64,000 nt of DNA from Gammaproteobacteria bacterium (GTDB lineage: Bacteria > Pseudomonadota > Gammaproteobacteria > Ga0077536). The notes beneath the pieces are model-generated. The model saw only the letters and a program-made list of their open reading frames with translations, had not been told where the DNA came from and made no database searches. The stretch is from positions 1-64,000 of the forward strand of contig JAJFJQ010000071.1 of the NCBI GenBank assembly GCA_021773835.1. Reading direction: 5' to 3'. The position numbers were made by a program, and so were the translations under genes. The stretch's first letter is position 1; each line of letters starts with the position of its first letter. Positions 16,237 to 25,291 of the stretch are shown piece by piece.

Positions 16237-17289
16237 CTACCCCGCGGCGGCTGCGTCTGGTGTGTGTACTTGCGCAAGCGCCGCCATCGCGGCGGCAGTC
16301 GCCTGTGAAATTGAATCGTCGATCGTCTCGGGGCCGGTCGCCGCGCCGGCAACAAATACACCGGGGCGGGACGTCTCGCCCATGTTGCCGTACGAATTTC
16401 CGCGATCGATAAAACCGTTCACCTCAAGGTCGATGCCGAACACTTCTGCTAGGTTTTTATTGTCAACGTTCGGATCCATACCGATGGCGTGGACCACCAT
16501 GTCAAATGGGATCGTGATCGGCCGTTTCACCAAAGTGTCTTCACCCTTGACGATTAGACGTTCACCGTCGGAAGTTACCTCGGCAATTCGTGACTTGATG
16601 TACTTGACTTTAAATTCTTCTTGGCTACGCCAATAGTATTTCGTTTCGTAAAGACCGAAGGTGCGGATATCCATGTAGTAGATGTAGACGTGGCAATCGG
16701 GCAACTCTTCGCGGATCTCCATCGCGATATTGGACGAGACCGTGCAGCAGATCTTCGAACACCATTCGCGACCGATTTGTCGATCGCGGGAACCCACGCA
16801 CAATAAAATCGCAACCCGCGATGGCTTGCGCCCATCGGAAGGGCAGCGAACGCCCTTACCGGAGGAAATCATTTGCTCCACTTGGGTCGTGGTCACCACA
16901 TCCTCATAAGTTCCAAAGCCCCATTCGGGTTTATTAACCGAATCGAAATGTGTGAATCCGGTACACAAGACCGCGGAGCCGACTTCAATTTGATCGCCGC
17001 TTGAGAGCTTCGCCGAAAAATTTCCCGGTTGGCCGCTGAACTCGGTGATACGCGTTCCCTCGCGCACGTCAACCAGCGGACTTTGAACACTACGTTCTAC
17101 CATCCTGCCAATTGCGTCCTTCGCCCACTCGTCACTCGGCACGAGCCGGGCGTAGCCCGACAAAATCGGAGCGCCGCCAAGGGTGTCTTCTTTTTCAACG
17201 AGGATCGACGGTTGTCCCACCGCAGCGAGTGCGTGAGTAGCCGCGAGGCCGGCCGGTCCAGCGCCGACTACAAGGATCGGTTTCGTCAT
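16237..17289 (-). CDS. hdrA: HdrA, FAD-binding subunit of the sHdr complex
   Basis: A 350-residue flavoprotein. The N-terminal GAGPAGLAATHAL is the FAD Rossmann motif. The middle carries CVGSRDRQIGREWCSKICC (about residues 164-182), the HdrA 4Fe-4S binding motif, and the C-terminal GVFVAGAATGPETI closes the FAD site. It is the short sulfur-oxidizer form without the extra ferredoxin inserts of methanogen HdrA. The start overlaps hdrB1 by ATGA. It links the two HdrB/C arms and probably passes electrons on from sulfane-sulfur oxidation in the cytoplasm. Confidence 0.95.
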   Translation of the reverse strand: MTKPILVVGAGPAGLAATHALAAVGQPSILVEKEDTLGGAPILSGYARLVPSDEWAKDAIGRMVERSVQSPLVDVREGTRITEFSGQPGNFSAKLSSGDQIEVGSAVLCTGFTHFDSVNKPEWGFGTYEDVVTTTQVEQMISSGKGVRCPSDGRKPSRVAILLCVGSRDRQIGREWCSKICCTVSSNIAMEIREELPDCHVYIYYMDIRTFGLYETKYYWRSQEEFKVKYIKSRIAEVTSDGERLIVKGEDTLVKRPITIPFDMVVHAIGMDPNVDNKNLAEVFGIDLEVNGFIDRGNSYGNMGETSRPGVFVAGAATGPETIDDSISQATAAAMAALAQVHTPDAAAAG

Positions 17290-18656
17290 GCTTGATGCTC
17301 GATGCGGATCCCTTTGAATCCTGGCCCCGAGGTAACCATACGCCGTGGGTCGTATAAATTATCTTGTGCACCGCCGGCTTCGATTTGTTTCAGGTAGGCC
17401 TCAAATTCTGCCTTCTTGGCTTGCCAATCGATACCGAGTTTCTCCATCAAGGTTTCAGTCGAGGACGCATGCCAATGCGATTGCACGATCTTATAAGGGT
17501 GGGCGCCGCACACCAGCGCGGCGAATTGACAATCCGCGAGCACCGGCAAGTCATAGCCCTTGCCTGCGGCTTTGCCGATCCATTGATTCTTATCCAAGGT
17601 GGTGATGCAGCCAGTATCGTGTCCGATCATCATGTCGGCATTCGCCTCTTCGACCGCAACTTTGACTTTCCGATCAATGGCGAATGAGCGGGTAAATTCA
17701 CGCTCCGAAATAATATGCCGAAAGCCGAACCCACAGCAGTCGTACCAGGTCTTATAATCGATGACTTGAGCGCCCAAGGCCTCAATGAGGCCGGTGGATA
17801 CAGCGACCCGATTGCCCTCTAAGATATCGTCGTCGTAGATCGCATCTTCCGGCACCATTTTGTACACGTGACATGCAGGGTGGATAGTTGCGCGAATTTC
17901 CGATGCGTCGATGATCTGGCGCTCGGCAATTTTATCGCGCATGACGTGCAGCCATTCAGAATAGTGCACGACTTCTTCCGGGATGAGTAACTTGCCGTCA
18001 ACGAGACGCCCAAGCTTTCCGAGGATCTGCTTCGTGCGCTCGCGCAGTTTCGCCGAATGCATCAAGTAACTGCGCACTTCTTTGTAGTTGCCAAATGAGG
18101 TGCCGCAGTGGACTAAGGGATAGTAATAACTTTCCGGTAGACCCTGTGCCTTGGCCGATACATAGGCCTGGTGAAAGTTACGCAGGAACACAGCGGCCAA
18201 GCTCTCGATGTTACCGATCCCGGAGCCGTGATAATTCCATGCCGTGCAAGAAGTCTGATCGGTCTCGTCTAAGTATTCAATGTTGAGTTCGTTCATCAAC
18301 CACAGCAGAGAGGCCGGGTAGCCAGGAATATTGCCGCACTGTCCACAAGACTTGTGGTGCCAAAGCTGCTTGGTCGGGATCTTCTTATCCCAACCGTAAA
18401 GCGTCTTCACCATCACCGGTTCGTGTTCGTCGGCAACGCGATGCACGACGATCTCACCTTCCTTTTCCAGCTGCCACATGATGTCACGCACGTCTTCAAC
18501 GCGATCCTTATTCGTCAACATCGATCGCTTATCGATCTTCTGTTCGACCCAGCTTGTCGCAGTAGCCGCTTCCGTTGGGCTCAGATTCGAATCGCGCCAT
18601 TCTGCGCCGTGGCCGGTAAATCGTTCGCCAGGTGGGTTGTCTATCGGTGTGGTCAT
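17286..18656 (-). CDS. hdrB1: HdrB1, sHdr subunit B1
   Basis: A 456-residue subunit with HdrB-type cysteine motifs: HKSCGQCGNIPGYP near residue 103, a CCGFGFRHI (CCG domain) near residue 310 and several single cysteines (PACHVYK, ADCQFAALVCG). Strong ribosome site AGGAG seven bases before the ATG. It overlaps hdrA by ATGA. HdrB1 with HdrC1 forms the first catalytic arm of sHdr; B1 proteins differ from B2 in having only one full CCG motif, as seen here. Confidence 0.92.
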   Translation of the reverse strand: MTTPIDNPPGERFTGHGAEWRDSNLSPTEAATATSWVEQKIDKRSMLTNKDRVEDVRDIMWQLEKEGEIVVHRVADEHEPVMVKTLYGWDKKIPTKQLWHHKSCGQCGNIPGYPASLLWLMNELNIEYLDETDQTSCTAWNYHGSGIGNIESLAAVFLRNFHQAYVSAKAQGLPESYYYPLVHCGTSFGNYKEVRSYLMHSAKLRERTKQILGKLGRLVDGKLLIPEEVVHYSEWLHVMRDKIAERQIIDASEIRATIHPACHVYKMVPEDAIYDDDILEGNRVAVSTGLIEALGAQVIDYKTWYDCCGFGFRHIISEREFTRSFAIDRKVKVAVEEANADMMIGHDTGCITTLDKNQWIGKAAGKGYDLPVLADCQFAALVCGAHPYKIVQSHWHASSTETLMEKLGIDWQAKKAEFEAYLKQIEAGGAQDNLYDPRRMVTSGPGFKGIRIEHQA

Positions 18657-18683
18657 GACATATCTCCTAGGGCGCGGTGGCCA

Positions 18684-19436
18684 TTAATCGTCGTCGTCAT
18701 CTTCTTCTTCAAGGAAGTCTTCCCAGTCTTCGCGTTTCTCATCCATGATGTCGGTGATGACGTCAAATAGGTTCTCATCGATGGTCTCGAGTTGGTCGAG
18801 TACGCCAGTTGCTTCCCAGATCGTGTAGAGCTCGACCGAGGTCTTTAGGTTGACCTCCCAAGCGGTCTTCGTGGTGTTCAGGGTCGGCATTGGGATCGCC
18901 TTGCGTAGGATGGCTAGCGGCGCATCGATTTTGGAGACGTTCGGTCCCCAATCAGCAAAATGGTCGGCCGTAATCATATCGGGCGCCAACTGATTGCCAG
19001 TAGAAATAAGTTTCAGCATGACCCGGCTAAACGGGCGCAGCACGTTTTTTGCCGACTCCATGCCGTGCTTGATTGCCGCCTCACGCATTAGCATGATCAA
19101 ACCACCTGGGGAGTTGCCAAACGGGCAACGCGCCGCACAGGTATAACATTGTGCGCAGGCCCAGATCTTCTCCTGCATCGCGTCATAAATGCCTTCGAGA
19201 TTTTCCGTCCACAAAAGTTGGACAATCTCGCGCGGGCTAAAATCGTAATAATGAGCGGCTGGACAGGTCGCAGTGCAGATGCCGCAATTGAGACAACCAT
19301 TTAGTTCATGGTCGTAGCGAAAATCCGCCTGGATGTCGGCGAAGATATCTTCGAGTTCCGCGCGTGGAACGGGTGCTTCATCGGAAACTGGATCGCCGAT
19401 GAAGGTTTCTACTCTCGTGGTGGTGGCGGTTGTCAT
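18684..19436 (-). CDS. hdrC1: HdrC1, iron-sulfur electron-transfer subunit
   Basis: A 250-residue protein with two 4Fe-4S motifs, CLNCGICTATCP (near residue 47) and CAQCYTCAARCP (near residue 92), and a striking acidic C-terminus ending in a run of Glu/Asp. It is the first hdr gene of the operon, 20 bases after dsrE and 27 before hdrB1, and serves as the electron wire of the B1/C1 arm. Confidence 0.94.
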   Translation of the reverse strand: MTTATTTRVETFIGDPVSDEAPVPRAELEDIFADIQADFRYDHELNGCLNCGICTATCPAAHYYDFSPREIVQLLWTENLEGIYDAMQEKIWACAQCYTCAARCPFGNSPGGLIMLMREAAIKHGMESAKNVLRPFSRVMLKLISTGNQLAPDMITADHFADWGPNVSKIDAPLAILRKAIPMPTLNTTKTAWEVNLKTSVELYTIWEATGVLDQLETIDENLFDVITDIMDEKREDWEDFLEEEDDDDD

Positions 19437-19456
19437 TTACCTTTCGATAGTCCGTT

Positions 19457-19834
19457 CTAGTAGGTCAAAACTTTGCAGTCGTCTTCCATGATTTGTTCGA
19501 TCAGGTGCGCGCCACCGACGATGCCCTCACACTCCGGTACGAGGTCGTCTTTCGTCATATCGAATAGGTCGAGATTAGGTGAGCAGCAGTAGAACTTAAC
19601 GCCGGCTTCGTGCGCGTCTTTGATGAAGTCGTAAACCGATTTGGGTGAGCCTTCTTTGACAAATAAAGTTTCAGCGACGCCTTTTTTCATCAATCTGCCG
19701 GAAGTTGCCGTGCATATTACATCTACGTCGTATTCCATAGCGGCGGCGACGGTCGCCTGGAATATTGGTGCACCGAGTTCTTCGCCGTTCCGAGGATCGG
19801 TATTGGCCATCACTATCACGAGTTTCTCAGCCAT
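19457..19834 (-). CDS. DsrE-family sulfur-relay protein, first gene of the sHdr operon
   Basis: A 125-residue DsrE/DsrF-like protein with the N-terminal VIVMANTDP strand-loop and a vicinal cysteine pair, Cys83-Cys84 (FYCCSP), at the position where DsrE proteins bind persulfide. Other cysteines are 41, 102 and 120. In sulfur oxidizers such proteins exchange sulfane sulfur with TusA and deliver it to the oxidation machinery. It opens the sHdr operon about 35-40 bases downstream of the predicted promoter and operator at 19868-19909, with AGGG before the start. Confidence 0.9.
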   Translation of the reverse strand: MAEKLVIVMANTDPRNGEELGAPIFQATVAAAMEYDVDVICTATSGRLMKKGVAETLFVKEGSPKSVYDFIKDAHEAGVKFYCCSPNLDLFDMTKDDLVPECEGIVGGAHLIEQIMEDDCKVLTY

Positions 19835-19867
19835 CGTTGCTACCCTTAGTATCCTCGTTCATAAGTT

Positions 19868-19909
19868 TATTAGATAAGACTAATATAATTGCGTTGTAGC
19901 AGCAAGCAA
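19868..19909 (-). promoter_or_regulatory. Promoter and operator (site 2) of the sHdr operon
   Basis: On the minus strand, TTGCTT (19909-19904) and TATATT (19887-19882) form a -35/-10 pair with a 16-base spacer. The -10 overlaps a perfect inverted repeat, TATTAG-ATAAGA-CTAATA (19868-19885). The operator plus the flank TATAATTGC matches site 1 at 6542 almost base for base outside the spacer. A repressor bound here would block RNA polymerase, fitting an ArsR-type regulator released by persulfide. The rest of 19835-19950 holds no gene. Confidence 0.75.
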
Positions 19910-19950
19910 TGCGGCTAAATGTTGCGCTGCGATATTGGTGCGAATTCGAA

Positions 19951-20646
19951 TTAAGTTTGCATCAAACGTGTCAGTTGTACGAGTCCAGTCATTATAGGGA
20001 CAAGTGCGTCTTCTATTTCCGTTTTCATTGCTCGCAACGTATCAAGCTGTGGCGCGGGAGCAGCCGGTCCGTCCTCGAATTCCATTAACAAATCTTCTGC
20101 CATTGCGAGCTTGGCGCCAGGGTGACCGGTAAATCCGAACGCGTTGTCGCCGATCTGGAACAGCGCTGGACGCCCGTGTGCGTCGATCGAGAGGATTGTG
20201 GCGTCGGTCGGTGGTTGCGGCCGATCGCGCATATATTCCACGAGCGGGTAGCGCTCCGGTAGATACCCGTTCAGCGCCGCTGATGTCGTGCGTTCAGCAT
20301 AGCCGACAGTAAAGCTCAGTGGCGCTTCGATGGATGTCCCACCAGCAGCCAGGGCGAGGATCTGCGCGCCGAGTCCAATTCCAATCACAGGCAGGTTCAG
20401 CTTAAGACATTCGTAGGTCAACTCGACTTCTTCGATCAGGCTAGGCACGTTCCTGATCCCAGCCGTGCCCCACGGGCCACCACCAAGCAGTACCAATCCA
20501 TCGCCGACCCGCTTTAACAATGGTACGGCGCCCTGTTCGGTAAACGGTCGCGAGTAGTTAAACCGAATACGGCGACCTTCGAGGTGGTCTTCAAGCAAAC
20601 CAAGATAGTCCGCGGAGGTGTGCTGGATCGCGGCAAGTGATTTCAT
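19951..20646 (-). CDS. Degenerate class I glutamine amidotransferase-like protein in the lipoate-assembly operon
   Basis: A 231-residue protein with the class I GATase fold. The nucleophile elbow, normally GICLG, reads GIGLGAQ, so Gly91 replaces the catalytic Cys. The His-Pro-Glu of the triad reads GHPGAK (His175, with Gly in place of Glu). It therefore cannot hydrolyse glutamine by the usual mechanism and is probably a pseudoenzyme with a binding or scaffold role. It is the last gene of the lipoate-assembly operon, nine bases after lplAB, and its conserved genomic company suggests a part in LbpA lipoylation. Confidence 0.87.
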   Translation of the reverse strand: MKSLAAIQHTSADYLGLLEDHLEGRRIRFNYSRPFTEQGAVPLLKRVGDGLVLLGGGPWGTAGIRNVPSLIEEVELTYECLKLNLPVIGIGLGAQILALAAGGTSIEAPLSFTVGYAERTTSAALNGYLPERYPLVEYMRDRPQPPTDATILSIDAHGRPALFQIGDNAFGFTGHPGAKLAMAEDLLMEFEDGPAAPAPQLDTLRAMKTEIEDALVPIMTGLVQLTRLMQT

Positions 20647-20655
20647 GGAAATGTG

Positions 20656-21729
20656 CTAGGCACGCTTACGTGCAAGCGCCGCGTCGAAGGCGGCGACGAA
20701 ATCACCGGCCGCCACACTGAGTAGATCGACCTCAGTTTCATCAAAAAACGTGTGCACCGATTCCGCAAACGCATCGACGCTGACACCGCGCAAACGCGCT
20801 TCTAGGTCCCAGATGAACCGCGGCGGTGTAACGAAGAAATCACCGGTGAGTAAGATCTCCCGGATCCGATTTTGGCGAGAGCCTTCTAGGCGTACATAAC
20901 AGGTTATTGTACCCCCGGCGCCAGTATGCGATCCCTCGTAGACATCGGCGTCCAAGCTTGGATCATCGATCTCCGCAACAAACTCGTCTGTGCCTACTTC
21001 GTCTGCGAAAATTTGGCGTGCTGTGTCCTCCTCCTGCGCGCTAACTTCGCCAATGAGCGGTGTGATCTCGAGCGTTTCAGTGAAGCCTTCGATCAACGCC
21101 GCCTTTATGGCGGTCAAATCCGGTGTCTGGTCTCCCAGCAGCTCTTTTAAAGTCACGATCCTTTGGGCGGCTGAATCGATCCCGCGTTTGCCGAGTTTTG
21201 CGGCAGGTACACGCAGCGCCCTAACCATGTCGGCTGGATTCATGTCGACAAGCACCGTTCCTTGATAAAACAATGTGTCGCCGTCAAAGAAGCCTCCGGT
21301 GCCGCTGATCTTGCGCCCGTTAACCTCAATATCGTTGCGTGGTCGGTAGCGGGCATCGACACCGAGACGGCTAATACCGTTGGCCGCCGCCTCGCAGATA
21401 TCGCGTGCGAGGATCTCGAGGGATGCGATGCCTAGAGTTGCTCGGTGAAATACGAGTGACCAACCCAGTTGCCCCTCGTCGAAATAGATCGCACCACCGC
21501 CGGTGATACGGCGCGCGATCCCGATATTATTTTGCTGGCAGTAATCGACTGAAACTTCGTGATTGAGTGCTTGGTGACGACCGATGAGCGCGGTCGGCGG
21601 AAATCGGATAAATCGGATGCTGTCGGGGATCTCGCCTGCTCGATGCAATTCGATCATGGCCTGATCGAAGGCGATGTTCTGGCGCCCTTCGCGAACGCCG
21701 GTGTCGATGACGCGGAAGTTGGATGTCAT
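20656..21729 (-). CDS. lplAB: Lipoate-protein ligase sLpl(AB)
   Basis: A 357-residue enzyme of the BPL/LplA/LipB family. It has RRITGGGAIYFDEGQLGWS (the lipoyl-binding RR-x-GG-GA motif) near residue 73 and GRKISGTGGFF near residue 133, whose Lys is the ligase lysine. The C-terminal third corresponds to the accessory LplB-like domain, consistent with the fused sLpl(AB) form. It should attach octanoate or lipoate to Lys71 of LbpA with ATP. Its start overlaps the stop of a 54-aa small ORF by ATGA. Confidence 0.93.
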   Translation of the reverse strand: MTSNFRVIDTGVREGRQNIAFDQAMIELHRAGEIPDSIRFIRFPPTALIGRHQALNHEVSVDYCQQNNIGIARRITGGGAIYFDEGQLGWSLVFHRATLGIASLEILARDICEAAANGISRLGVDARYRPRNDIEVNGRKISGTGGFFDGDTLFYQGTVLVDMNPADMVRALRVPAAKLGKRGIDSAAQRIVTLKELLGDQTPDLTAIKAALIEGFTETLEITPLIGEVSAQEEDTARQIFADEVGTDEFVAEIDDPSLDADVYEGSHTGAGGTITCYVRLEGSRQNRIREILLTGDFFVTPPRFIWDLEARLRGVSVDAFAESVHTFFDETEVDLLSVAAGDFVAAFDAALARKRA

Positions 21730-21890
21730 GTGGTCACTGATTCCGGCCTAGGTGACCTCCAGGGTCGCTCCATGGCTTCCTGCCATCGCGCCATTTGTGC
21801 ATCCGTGCACATCAGGTGGCGGAAATGCATTGGGTGTGCAGGACTAAGCCATGCCGGAAACGATGGCCTGCCGAACACCAGAAAATTCAC
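21726..21890 (-). CDS. Small unannotated ORF (54 aa) filling the lipS1-lplAB gap
   Basis: A 54-codon frame starting at GTG 21890, eight bases after the lipS1 stop, with GAGG six bases upstream. Its TGA overlaps the lplAB start codon (ATGA), so it fills the only sizeable gap between the two genes. The product begins MNFLVFGRPSFPAWL, is rich in Trp, Met and Arg, and has one Cys (Cys28). There is no membrane segment and no recognisable family. Four-base stop/start overlap plus a ribosome site argue for translation; the alternative is a non-coding spacer with a fortuitous frame. Confidence 0.55.
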   Translation of the reverse strand: MNFLVFGRPSFPAWLSPAHPMHFRHLMCTDAQMARWQEAMERPWRSPRPESVTT

Positions 21891-21898
21891 CTGACGCC

Positions 21899-23158
21899 TC
21901 AGCGCACAACAACCGGAATATCCAGTTGGCGACGGATCTTCTTGAGATCCTTTTTTTTGGGTTGAAACGGGAAGCTCGCAATATTGCTTGGTGGGGAATC
22001 ACCGTACGGTCTATCACAAGCAGAGATGTCTTCCTGGAACTTACCCGGACAACCCGAAGTGCGAAACGCGATCCCGGCGTCGATGACATCACTCAGTTCG
22101 GAGCTCGCGAGCCCGTAGTCTGCTACGCGACCCTCGCCATCAAAAGTCATGTGCTCGACTCGCACGTCTCGATAATCGATCAAATAGCGTGCAAGTTGTA
22201 CCCGACGCCACTGATCACGTGGTGTGGCCGGCAGGTGATCCATGAGTGAGCCTTGCTCGGGAAAGAAGCAGAACATGTGGCTATGCCCACCAAGATCGAC
22301 GAGCTGTTGGACAAGCTGGAGTACGTCGTACTCCGTTTCACCCATGCCCACGATGATGTGCGCGCCAAATTTTTGTGCGCCAAAAACCTCTCGCGCATCA
22401 TGCAATATTTCCCAATACTTCGACCATTTATGCGGTGACTGTACGCCTTTACCGCGAGTGCGATCGAATATCTCTGGGGTGGCCGCGTCTAAGGCGACGG
22501 TAAAGATGTCTGCACCCAAATCTTTCAGCGTTACGACATCGTCGCGCGTCATTGTGGTTGGATTCGACAATATCGAAACGGGTAGGGCGCTCGGATCGAT
22601 GCGGTCGGTCCATTTTTTTAAAACAGAGACCGTGTCACGATCAGATTTCGGATGGGTAATCATCGAGATACACATCCGATGGAAGGGCGTGTTATCAACG
22701 TCGCGGGCCACGATGTCAACGATGTCGTCGATCGGTACGGCCGGCCAATCAACCCGGATAAAATTGCGATCTGCGTAGTCCCGTTCCGCTTCCCGGTGTC
22801 GTGCGAGGCCACAATAGGCGCAGTTTGCCCGACAACCCTCGGGATAGGTCAGCAACAGATTTAGGCAACGTGTGCAGTCACAGCGGTACATCTTGCCTTG
22901 CATGATGCCGAGGGTAATCGCCGCGGCGGTCGAGAGCTGCACGTAATCCGGCGATTGCATGTGCGGCGCGAGAAGATTGTTGTTCGGTTTATAAATACCG
23001 GTTGGGTCTACGGCGTTGGCCTTAACCCGACCGCCGTTGCGTAATTCTTTCGGCGTTGGGTTTGGCGCTCGCGGCTGCATCACGCTACCCGCGTTAAAGT
23101 CGCGACCGTCTGCACCACTGTCGGATTGCGTTGACTCTGATGCTTTTACGCAGCTCAT
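21899..23158 (-). CDS. lipS1: LipS1, radical-SAM lipoyl synthase component
   Basis: A 419-residue radical SAM protein. The SAM-cluster motif is CRANCAYC (Cys109, 113, 116). Just before it is a CDCTRC motif (Cys93, 95, 98) that can hold the auxiliary cluster consumed for sulfur insertion. I start it at ATG 23158, because GGGGAG lies 6-7 bases upstream and a longer frame would run 113 bases into lipT. LipS1 and LipS2 together insert the two sulfur atoms into octanoyl-LbpA, replacing LipA. Gene order lipS2-lipT-lipS1-lplAB supports this. Confidence 0.92.
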   Translation of the reverse strand: MSCVKASESTQSDSGADGRDFNAGSVMQPRAPNPTPKELRNGGRVKANAVDPTGIYKPNNNLLAPHMQSPDYVQLSTAAAITLGIMQGKMYRCDCTRCLNLLLTYPEGCRANCAYCGLARHREAERDYADRNFIRVDWPAVPIDDIVDIVARDVDNTPFHRMCISMITHPKSDRDTVSVLKKWTDRIDPSALPVSILSNPTTMTRDDVVTLKDLGADIFTVALDAATPEIFDRTRGKGVQSPHKWSKYWEILHDAREVFGAQKFGAHIIVGMGETEYDVLQLVQQLVDLGGHSHMFCFFPEQGSLMDHLPATPRDQWRRVQLARYLIDYRDVRVEHMTFDGEGRVADYGLASSELSDVIDAGIAFRTSGCPGKFQEDISACDRPYGDSPPSNIASFPFQPKKKDLKKIRRQLDIPVVVR

Positions 23159-23180
23159 GGTTTCTCCCCAGTTTGTTTCA

Positions 23181-24254
23181 TCAAGCAGCCCAATATTCCG
23201 GGTAGGCGATCCATGCCGAACGCAAATCGAGCTGCGTTGGGCCGGAACCTGTGTGATATCGCGACAACAACGTTTGTCGTCGCCGAACGGCACGCGCTAA
23301 TGCAGTGCCAAATAGGTCGTGTAACTCCTCGACATAATCCATCGCCGACTCCGTGTCTCCTTCGAGCACGCCATATGCGCTCTCGCCGGCAAGCATGCCG
23401 GACAGCACGGCGGCGCTAATGCCGGCACCGGTTATCGGATTGGTTAAACCTGCCGCGTCACCGCAAAGTAAGACGACAACTTCACCGAGTTTGCCGTGCG
23501 GATTTGTCATGCCACCGACCGGAATGGTGCCGCCGGTGCGGTGCAGTACCTCGCGACCAACACGGCCTGCCGCGACCATCGATCGATGTAAGTCATCTAG
23601 TAAGGACGTTAACCTTGCAAGCGCTTGGGGAACTACACCGATACCGAGATTTGCGATACCGCCTCGCGGGAATAGCCATCCATAGCCGCCGCGATAATCG
23701 CTAGACAGAAATATGTCCGTGGCGCTATGCGCATCAGTGAGCGCTACGGTCAGTTGTCGGGCAACAACGATGTCACGATTCTTTGAATCGATCGCAGCGC
23801 CGATCCGAGATCGGGGTCCGTCTGCGCCGATCAAGACTTGAGATTTGATCTGCTCACCGGTGCTTAGCTGTACGGTCCCGGCCGGATCCAGCTTGGCGAC
23901 GGTTACGCCGAATCGACAATCCGCGCCTGCGTCCTTTGCCGCGGCGACCAACTCCTGATCAAACTTCGCGCGATCGACCATCACTCCGGGGAAGTTATTT
24001 TTCCGATCCGGTGGCGCATTTTCGACGAAGGTTTGCATCGACTTGATGCGCTGGCATTTCGCTTGATTCACGGCATCTACCGTGGGACTCAACATGGTCG
24101 GCACAAACTCCGCGCATTGAACCGGTATTCCAGCTTGCTGTTTGCGATCTATAGCGACTACCCGACAACCGGCACGGGCGGCGCTGTGTGCGGCACTCGC
24201 GCCAGCCGGGCCGAGGCCAACAACTAAGACATCGGTTGAGCGTATCTGGGTCAC
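23181..24254 (-). CDS. lipT: LipT, FAD-dependent oxidoreductase of lipoate assembly
   Basis: A 357-residue flavoprotein of the geranylgeranyl-reductase-like group. It has the N-terminal FAD motif VGLGPAGASAAHSAARAG, an internal GADGPRSRIG and a C-terminal GDAAGLTNPITGAGI. In the sHdr-linked lipoate pathway LipT is proposed to reduce or supply electrons for the two-component lipoyl synthase; in other contexts the fold reduces isoprenoids. The start overlaps the lipS2 stop by ATGA and lipS1 follows after 22 bases, so it belongs to the lip operon. Confidence 0.9.
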   Translation of the reverse strand: MTQIRSTDVLVVGLGPAGASAAHSAARAGCRVVAIDRKQQAGIPVQCAEFVPTMLSPTVDAVNQAKCQRIKSMQTFVENAPPDRKNNFPGVMVDRAKFDQELVAAAKDAGADCRFGVTVAKLDPAGTVQLSTGEQIKSQVLIGADGPRSRIGAAIDSKNRDIVVARQLTVALTDAHSATDIFLSSDYRGGYGWLFPRGGIANLGIGVVPQALARLTSLLDDLHRSMVAAGRVGREVLHRTGGTIPVGGMTNPHGKLGEVVVLLCGDAAGLTNPITGAGISAAVLSGMLAGESAYGVLEGDTESAMDYVEELHDLFGTALARAVRRRQTLLSRYHTGSGPTQLDLRSAWIAYPEYWAA

Positions 24255-25291
24255 GCTACCGACAAGCGAGCAGATCGCATCTGTGCTTGGGTGCTACCGA
24301 GCTTGATCGAGCAGCACGCGTGTTCTTGGCTGTAGGATCTGCCGATCGTTTTGGCGACGGCAACGGCGCCATCAGCTGGAAAGGCGATCCCGTCGATACC
24401 AGCCATCACCGCATAGGTATCGGTCACCCGTTTATGCATGCCTGGAGGGCGGGCGCACCCCAGCAGAACTTGTCGCTCGGGCAACATCGCACGCGCCTGC
24501 AAAAATATCCCGCCAACATCGTGCGTCGATGGGACTTCGAACGTTCCGGGTCGCGCATAGAACGGCATTACGACGACCAATACAAGTGCGGAAACAGGAT
24601 GTCGCGCAACGATTTCAAGTGCGTTTGATTCTCCGAGTAGACGGCCATAGTGCAGGCCGATAACAATATGCGGTGTCACCTCCATGTTGGTGTTGCATAA
24701 GGCAGTGAGCGTCTGTTCAAAGTCACCGACGGGACGATCCAAATGGTAGACATCGCGGATCGTCTCCTCGGCACCGATAACGTCCATCATGGCAGTGTCG
24801 ACCCCCGCAGATTCCATTGCTCGGGCGCCTGTGTCGTCGGTCAAGGCGGTGTGGATCGCGATCTTTAAGTGCGGGTAGTCGCGTTTTAAATTTTCGATGA
24901 CGGGATAGAAGCGCTGGTAGCGGATCTCGTTGCGTCGATTGGAGCCCCCGGAGAGTAGAAATCCTTGTAGATTTTGTTGCTCAATGAGTCGACGGACTTT
25001 GCTATCCAGCATTTCGGGGGTGGTCGCCGGCAGCATTGGTTCGAGGATCTTTGCCTGACAGTGGTCACAATCGAGCGCGCAGGCGCCGGCCGTGATTGAA
25101 AATGCCGGGAAACTGTTTTTGCCGCATCCCTGTAACTCGGCGCTGGCATAGTCCTTAAACGTTGGCGTGGAAAAGCGGATAGGTGGCAGGACTTGTGAGC
25201 TAAATTGCGACTCCATCCGGTGGACTAACTCGGCGCTGAAATCGGCGTCCTCAAGTTCCTCTATCGCGCGAATTGAATCAAGCCAGCTCAT
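24251..25291 (-). CDS. lipS2: LipS2, radical-SAM lipoyl synthase component
   Basis: A 346-residue radical SAM enzyme with the motif CALDCDHC (Cys71, 75, 78) and a further Cys at 56. The C-terminal region has a vicinal cysteine pair (EHACCSIK) that could ligand an auxiliary cluster. Together with LipS1 it forms the two-protein lipoyl synthase acting on octanoylated LbpA. It overlaps lipT by ATGA, and its own start overlaps the stop of a 34-aa ORF by ATGA. Confidence 0.92.
   Translation of the reverse strand: MSWLDSIRAIEELEDADFSAELVHRMESQFSSQVLPPIRFSTPTFKDYASAELQGCGKNSFPAFSITAGACALDCDHCQAKILEPMLPATTPEMLDSKVRRLIEQQNLQGFLLSGGSNRRNEIRYQRFYPVIENLKRDYPHLKIAIHTALTDDTGARAMESAGVDTAMMDVIGAEETIRDVYHLDRPVGDFEQTLTALCNTNMEVTPHIVIGLHYGRLLGESNALEIVARHPVSALVLVVVMPFYARPGTFEVPSTHDVGGIFLQARAMLPERQVLLGCARPPGMHKRVTDTYAVMAGIDGIAFPADGAVAVAKTIGRSYSQEHACCSIKLGSTQAQMRSARLSVA

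Noticed and set aside
23159-23293. N-terminal extension of LipS1 overlapping lipT by 113 bases
   Set aside because: ATG 23158 has GGGGAG upstream and avoids the overlap.
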